Shown one piece after another: positions 23,400 through 64,000 of a DNA stretch of 64,000 bases. Both the position numbers and the translations under genes were made by a program. Under the pieces are notes generated by a model. It ran no database searches. It worked only from the letters and a program-made list of their open reading frames with translations, and was not told where the DNA came from. The first letter of the stretch is position 1; each line of letters opens with the position of its first letter. Source of the stretch: Spisula solida (Eukaryota; Mollusca; Bivalvia; Venerida; Mactridae). Where the stretch lies: assembly GCA_947247005.1 (NCBI GenBank), contig OX365956.1, positions 14,032,089-14,096,088 of the forward strand, read 5' to 3'.

Positions 23400-23750
23400 A
23401 TTGCAAAAGTTTAAAGTCAGTTTTATTTGAGGTATGATTTCTGGTTTTTTACATTGAACGTGTCTTCACTCCACATTACCATATCTGTCATAACGTACTT
23501 CACATGATATTCGAACTTCATTATAAAAAATAGTGCGGTTAATCTTTCCGCCATTTGCTTGGTAATATCACTGCTCTCTCAGACTGGTTGTTGGCGTATT
23601 TCGGATAAATTTTGTTTGTGTGTTGTGTGAAACATTACTTGTTCATTGTTTCATGCTAGTCGAATTTGGATAAAATTATGTTTATCATAGATTTTGGAGT
23701 GTTTTAAATTCTATCGGTTGTTTACTAAATCATAATCCCGGTTTTTGCAG
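23400..23750 (+). promoter_or_regulatory. tentative 5'/promoter region of the TBL1 gene
   Basis: A first exon of the TBL1 gene must lie upstream of 26943, because that exon starts at an acceptor. This stretch is the least repetitive part of the 5' flank and precedes a possible 5' UTR exon. No TATA box or initiator can be assigned with confidence. Confidence 0.2.
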
Positions 23751-23823
23751 TGTGACTTTCAAGCTAACGTTGTTGCTGGTTGGCAGGATCTAGGCCGTCA
23801 GTGGAGTACGGTCGTGTATATTT
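23751..23823 (+). other. possible 5' UTR exon of the TBL1 gene
   Basis: An acceptor-like GGTTTTTGCAG ends at 23750 and a consensus donor GTAAGT begins at 23824. The 73 bases between contain no ATG, as expected for an untranslated exon. There is no coding content to test it, so this is a splice-signal call only. Confidence 0.25.
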
Positions 23824-24439
23824 GTAAGTTCATTTATTTAGTTTATCAATATTTTGTTACGGAAGTTCATTCCTCCTGTGGTGGTATTTATAATATTTTG
23901 AATAGAAACGCCATGATGACAGGTTCGAGAAGTAACTACCTCGTAAGAAAATCATGAGCGTTTAGCCCTCGGACCAGAACCTATTCGAGGCCTCTTTGAC
24001 CATTTTATTGGTTGATTTGGCTCTAAGTTTGTTGTTTTTCTTGTCATGTGTGTATTATTGTATGCTTAACGAGTGATACTCTTTACTGACAAGAGTTGAA
24101 TGATGTCTTTGTTGCAAAAATCCGTTAAAATTATAGTTTTTTTTAATCTATAGTCTATTTCTATAGCCAGAACACAATTTTAGTCGAGATAGATTTTTAG
24201 CTATAGTCTGTTTCAATGCATGACTAATATCATGTGACTACAGCAGTTACAGTGTGGGAATTATGGACTAATAAAATGATTTCCCATTTACATAGAATTG
24301 ATCTTAAAAGATATGACATTACTATTTCGTCATTGCTTGTAGTGTTATCAGTAACTGTATGTTCAACTTGACTGGTTGGGTTGAGTGCTGCCTTCCCTGT
24401 CTGACTTAATATAATCTTTTTGTAGGCTTAATAATGTGG

Positions 24440-24720
24440 GTGACAAATGTATACCAGGGTACTGTATGTCCTGGTAAAATTCCTGCCCAGGGCCACACAG
24501 GTATGGTAAAACCCTGGCTTATTGCCCGCCCTATACCTCATGACCGACAGGTATAGTCATGGCTATATTTCCCTGCTACATTGTATATTGGCGTGAAACA
24601 TTTAGCCCTGCACTCGCATGGCACTGCAGGGACATCAGAAAGGTATAATCACAGGACTGTTCCCCTGGCCCTTCCGCTGCGTTTTGGGGGGCATGGTTTC
24701 AATTAACTGGTGCACATATT
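24440..24720 (+). repeat. dispersed repeat, copy 1 (partner at 28795-29050)
   Basis: Ordered shared blocks with the second copy: 'ggtatagtcatggctatatttcccc-gc', 'gcatggcactg-gggacatc-gaaaggta', 'atcac-ggactgttc-cc', and GTTTCAATT-ACTGGTGC at the right end. Direct orientation. Confidence 0.75.
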
Positions 24721-25319
24721 TGTAGACTAAAGGCTATTGATGTACCGATTTTTGGATAACATTAAATAGTGGCTTGCAGAAGTCAGCCGATTCCGATGAT
24801 CGATGTCATTCATCCATAATCGATCTGATGTCGGATCATCGGTTAATTATAACAAAATGTTAAACAAGACTTCTTTAATCAAATATTTGCTAGAGAAATT
24901 CAAAGCATGGAAGTTTCAACCAATTGAATGCTTATTAGAACCAATTCTTCCAAACTAAGATAGTAAAACGTTTACCAAAAATCATTGATTTTCCCTTTGT
25001 CACCTTTTTTCGCTACTTAGGAAGTAGGAAAAAGGCATTAGCACGGTATTCAGTTACTGTCCTGCTGATTATTAATCCAAAAATCGCATCGAAAGTGCCA
25101 GTCGATTCTAGCTGATGATTGATTAAGATTTGCAACCAATGTCCCGTCACTAATATCCAACCAAGACCTCTTATCAGAGTACCAACACCGTACCATTCTC
25201 CAAAGAAGTACAAAGATGGTGCAAATGGATAGACCATGTATGCTGCATGCAACCCTATACCAATACCATCCCACTGGTTGCTATGAGATTGACCCCAGCA
25301 AAAAACTCTCAAGTCAAGG

Positions 25320-25668
25320 CAGTGATTTTTTTAGCTATTTTTGGGGCCGAATACAGGCCCCTTCCCCTAGCAAAATAACCTCAATTTTCCCCAAAAAGTC
25401 ATAATTTTTCCCCACTTTTTTTGCGGGTTTAAAAGGAGAAACTCCATGTTGTAACAGTATGGCTGTTTTAAAGTAAAAACAATAGATTTTCAAACTTGCA
25501 AAAGTCGTTGCTACATCTGACTTGAGTATTATCAGTAGAAAAATGTGAACAATTTTAACCAAACAAATCTTAGACTTTTTTAATAATTTCCAATTTCGCA
25601 ATTGTCACGCTAAAATTTCCCAATTGTATGGGCACAGGCTGTTTCATTTTGTTCAAGAAAAATCACTG
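25320..25668. mobile_element. 349-bp MITE with 5-bp target duplication
   Basis: The termini are CAGTGATTTTT and AAAAATCACTG. The flanking five bases CAAGG are identical on both sides (25315-25319 and 25669-25673). A second copy at 56501-56857 has the same ends and a different 5-bp duplication. CAGTG ends suggest a hAT-related element with a 5-bp target preference, but the superfamily is not proven. No coding capacity. Confidence 0.85.
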
Positions 25669-25684
25669 CAAGGAGAAACAGAGG

Positions 25685-26104
25685 TAGAGCTGTCATTGAT
25701 TCGACTCTAGGCATATCAATGATTCCGATATAATATTGGAAGAGAAGTATTGACGATACACCAATTTATAACGATTTACACATACAGTGACATAGATGAA
25801 CCAGAAACAGTCACATCAGTCATGATTCACCTATTTACAAGCCATTCTACAATGTATTATGTTGGGTATAGATTCAGCTTTTGAAAATATCACCTTTGGT
25901 TTGAGTTTAGACTTGAGTCGACCCATTTTGATAATTTATGAACTTCCATTTACCAAAGAAAAGGTTTTGTGCAGGTGAATGAAGTTTTGGGTGGTTTCAT
26001 TCAGGTACACATGTTTCGATATTTCCAAATGTGGATCGATTTATAATCGATTGGCTAAAAATATTGTCGATACATGAATATCGCTTATATCAATGACAGC
26101 TCTA
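25685..26104. mobile_element. 420-bp hAT-like MITE with 8-bp target duplication
   Basis: 16-bp terminal inverted repeats TAGAGCTGTCATTGAT and the complement at the right end. The flanks are AACAGAGG (25677-25684) and AGCAGAGG (26105-26112), an 8-bp duplication with one difference. TAGAG ends and 8-bp duplications are typical of hAT elements. The interior is rich in ATCGAT/CGATA motifs. It sits 16 bp from the preceding MITE. Confidence 0.85.
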
Positions 26105-26329
26105 AGCAGAGGCCAATCAATGGCAGCCTGGAGACAATCAACAGCCTGAGAGATGTCAAATAAAGGGTGGACATGGGGTAGAAAAAAATGGCAGTCTTTT
26201 GTGATGGCCTTAGGAGGGTTAGGTAGGAAATGTTAGTGGTAAATCAATCATCTTCCTTGCTTGAGGCTGGGCATAGTTAGATCCAGATATCTGCTTGTTC
26301 GTCCAGTGTCTGGATAATACGACTCCAAT

Positions 26330-26815
26330 CTGGGTAGAGACTCCAATCTGGGTAAACTAGTCACCACTCCAATCTGGGTAGACTAGTCACCACTCCAATC
26401 TGGGTGGAGACTCCAATCTGGGTAGACTAGTCACCACTCCAATCTGGGTAGAGACTCCAATCTGGGTAGACTAGTCACCACTCCAATCTGGGTAGAGACT
26501 CCAATCTGGGTAGACTAGTCACCACTCCAATCTGGGTAGACTAGTCACCACTCCAATCTGGGTAGACTAGTCACCACTCCAATCTGGGTAGACTAGTCAC
26601 CACTCCAATCTGGGTAGACTAGTCACCTCTCCAATCTGGGTAGAGACTCCAATCTGGGTAGACTAGTCACCACTCCAATCTGGGTAGACTAGTCACCGCT
26701 CCAATCTGGGTAGACTAGTCACCACTCCAATCTTGGTAGACTAGTCACCCCTCCAATCTGGGTAAAGACTCCAGTCTGGGTAGACTAGTCACCAATCCAA
26801 TCTAAGTAGACTAGT
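26330..26815 (+). repeat. composite 26/18-bp minisatellite upstream of the TBL1 start exon
   Basis: Units CCAATCTGGGTAGACTAGTC+ACCACT (26 bp) alternate irregularly with a shorter form CCAATCTGGGTAGAGACT (18 bp). The array ends about 130 bp before the acceptor of the exon that holds the TBL1 start codon. Confidence 0.95.
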
Positions 26816-26977
26816 CACCATATGACTAAAATACAGCTAACAAGTGGGACAGTCACTAAACTTTATATTTCAGGACCGTCTAGACTATAATATCTCTTAC
26901 ATAAATTGAACATGACATTATTTTATCTTTCTTTTATTTCAGATTTTTACCCTCATGAAATAGTGTGATATTACAAG

Positions 26978-62114
<35,137 letters not shown>

Positions 62115-62125
<11 letters not shown>

Positions 62126-62575
62126 CAAGGTTTGCACAGGCCTTGAAAGTCCTTGAATTTGGTTTCAACCTTGAAAAGTACTTTAATTTAGTGCTACTTT
62201 GAAAAAAAGCTCAAATGGTTCTTGAAGTTAACTGAAAATCCTTGAATTCAGACAAACAGCCTTGAATATCAATAAAAGTGTATGGATATTGTCAAAATGG
62301 CACATTTGATATCTGCGTAAAAATGAAACAGAAACACGCTTTCTCAAAATTTGAAAGTACATGTGCATAAATGTAACTGGTATAATTGAGCGCAATTGGG
62401 TATTTTTGTGTATGACATCACTAGAAATAGTGTATAAAATAACAGTGCATTATGGCATTGTGGAACAATTTAACTGCGAGAAATGTTTGGAAAATGCCTT
62501 GAAATTACCTATTCTACCTTGAATAGTCCTTGAATTTAGATGTGAGAATTTTGTTTGAACCATGTAAAAATATCA
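62115..62575 (-). repeat. 'CCTTGAA' dispersed repeat, copy B
   Basis: Longer version of 49660-50045, with extra 5' sequence (GCACAGGCCTTGAAAGTCCT). Strand assignment is arbitrary. Confidence 0.8.
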
Positions 62576-62579
62576 TGCA

Positions 62580-63500
62580 ATATGATTGGTTGGACTAAAT
62601 GATTTTAACCAATCATGTCAGGTTGGAGAAAATGAGTTTTGTGTCATTGAAACCTGGTTTCTAGGTGCTTATTTTAAACATATTTAATTGCCAGTAATAG
62701 TTATAAATTAAATATGGCAAAGTGTTGTGCCAAAAGTTACAGGCTCACCCTGTATAGGTGCCTGATAATTGCCACACTAGTTAGACAATGGAGGAGTTTA
62801 CACCACATAACAATGCTAAGGACATGACTTAAATTTCTGCTGAATTTCTAAATTGCTTTGCTAAATCTCTAATGATTTACGACACCCACTGACAATGAAG
62901 AAGCTCTTCAACATTCCCCCAAGGTAGTTGTTGGGTTTCCTGATAATGCTTGAAGCTATAAAAAAGCTCTCAATCAAGAAATTCTAGAAAAAAAATTTTC
63001 ACCAACAATGGCAAAATCGTTGTCATGTTACATTGTCTTTATTAAAAATCTGTTTATAGCTGAAACATTGTATATTTATGTAAGAGGGATAGGTTAATCA
63101 TTGGTTTATATAAAAAGTTACCGACTTACTAGAAGCCAAGTTATTAGTGCGCTTGAGAAATATTGGTGACTGAATGTATGGCTTAGTGCTTTATATACAC
63201 ACTAGGGGGAAATTACAAAATTGGTTTGCAATGTGGTTAATTTTGCATAATTAGTCCCCCACCAGTTTTCAACCGTAGGGGACTATAGGATTATCCTCTG
63301 TCTGTCTAGTGTAAGATATATATCAGTGCAAGAAAAAGTCTTCACATCTTGACATCTGTTAAGCTTATTGATTTGTGCTGCTTTTCTTAACTATGTTGTT
63401 CTGACAGATTATCTCCATGATTAGAATCTATTTTTAGAGCTTTCATTAGTTAATAGAAATGTGTAGGGTTTAGGTTAATAGTATTTCTTTCATTGTGTAT
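62580..63500. other. TBL1 intron 12, mostly featureless
   Basis: AT-rich. Contains a short relative of the AGTCCCCTACCGG repeat (63251-63310: AGTCCCCCACCAGTTTTCAA). I looked for the final TBL1 exon here and found none. Confidence 0.5.
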
Positions 63501-63504
63501 GTTA

Positions 63505-63650
63505 TTAAGGATTAGTGGTATGCCGATGCATCAAAATATCGATGCATTGCGATCCCGAGTGTCCCGATAGTATGGATCGATAGTAAAAGTCTCGATCCAA
63601 TAACTATCGCCGATAGTAAGCTCAACTATCGATAGTTACGATAGTTTCCT
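63505..63650. repeat. ATCGAT/TATCGATA-rich segment
   Basis: Clusters of TATCGAT, CCCGATAG, TCGATAGT and ACTATCGATAGTTACGATAG, partly palindromic. Similar motif enrichment lies inside and beside the hAT-like MITE at 25685-26104. Probably the end of a related element. Confidence 0.55.
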
Positions 63651-64000
63651 TTTTGTGTCGCCTGAAAAGGCGACATATAGGTATTACTTTGGCGGCGACG
63701 GCGGTGGCGGCGGCGGCGGCGGCGTCACAAATTGCTTGTCCGGAGCATAACTTTGTCACCTTAAGTTCAAATGACTCAAGAATTGGTATGCATGTTTCTT
63801 GCAATAAGCCGGAGTGCAGTGCGCAAGAACCATAACTCTACCTGTCATAGTTTTTGAATTATTTCCCTTTGTTTGATTTTATTACAGCATTTCTTGTCCG
63901 GAGCATAACTTTGTCACCTTAAGTTCAAATGACTCTAGATTTGGTATGCATGTTTCTTGCAATAAGCCGAAGTGCAGTGTGCAAGAACGATAACTCTACC
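63650..64000 (+). repeat. 'GTCGCCTGAAAAGGCGAC' repeat with GGC run, cut by the window end
   Basis: A small hairpin (GTCGCCTGAAAAGGCGACA) is followed by GGCGGCGACGGCGGTGGC and five further GGC triplets. After that come two direct copies of TTGTCCGGAGCATAACTTTG + TCACCTTAAGTTCAAATGAC (63735 and 63895). Alanine runs read through the triplets are by-products. Confidence 0.85.

Noticed and set aside
63653..63835. Alanine-rich small protein from the GGC run
   Set aside because: It is an open frame on both strands caused by the triplet repeat within a known repeat type.

Overview
The window is animal nuclear DNA, most likely from a bivalve mollusc. It is AT-rich, its genes have GT-AG introns, and it is crowded with tRNA-headed SINEs, short inverted-repeat elements (MITEs), minisatellites and the 'gtccgtccgtc / ggtcaaggtca' repeats that I associate with molluscan genomes. 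The bivalve assignment rests on repeat character and is an inference. There is no sign of bacterial, phage or CRISPR content.

Two protein-coding genes can be supported, both on the + strand. The first (2329-4500) has two coding exons: one encodes a clean 18-residue signal peptide, the other a basic, Pro/Arg-rich, four-cysteine secreted protein of 259 aa in total. I do not recognise its family. The second (26978-61853, running off the right edge) is the TBL1/TBL1XR1 (Drosophila ebi) orthologue. I assembled twelve coding exons giving 448 residues with every splice phase consistent: LisH, F-box-like region, short linker and WD repeats 1-7. WD8 and the stop codon lie beyond the window. TBL1-type proteins are exchange-factor subunits of the nuclear NCoR/SMRT-HDAC3 corepressor complex.

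Layout. 1-2300: mostly featureless, with a frameshifted coding remnant at 1692-2130. 2329-4500: secreted-protein gene, its intron packed with a 49-bp minisatellite that runs into the splice acceptor. 4500-13750: repeats, including a hammerhead-like motif, a near-perfect hairpin, a 140-bp inverted repeat around a SINE, and 'gtccgtc' repeats. 13768-20150: an old reverse-transcriptase fragment split by a 5.7-kb palindromic element with ~1.1-kb inverted arms and a 42-bp minisatellite core. 20165-20590: a LINE tail on the opposite strand. 20600-26940: intergenic/5' flank with two intact MITEs and a 26/18-bp minisatellite just upstream of the TBL1 start exon. 26943-64000: the TBL1 gene, whose 16.7-kb intron 3 holds a second palindromic element (31533-35957, 21-bp minisatellite core) and a 48-bp minisatellite array.

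The most unusual signal is tandem repetition of splice-site sequence. The acceptor of TBL1 exon 3 together with the first 15 coding bases is repeated upstream about seven times at ~94-bp spacing, and the donor of exon 12 is followed by three further GTAAGT donor-like sites in a ~65-bp tandem repeat. The second is the pair of large foldback-like elements with minisatellite cores; for the first of these, the interrupted reverse-transcriptase reading frame lets the empty insertion site and a 3-bp target duplication be inferred.
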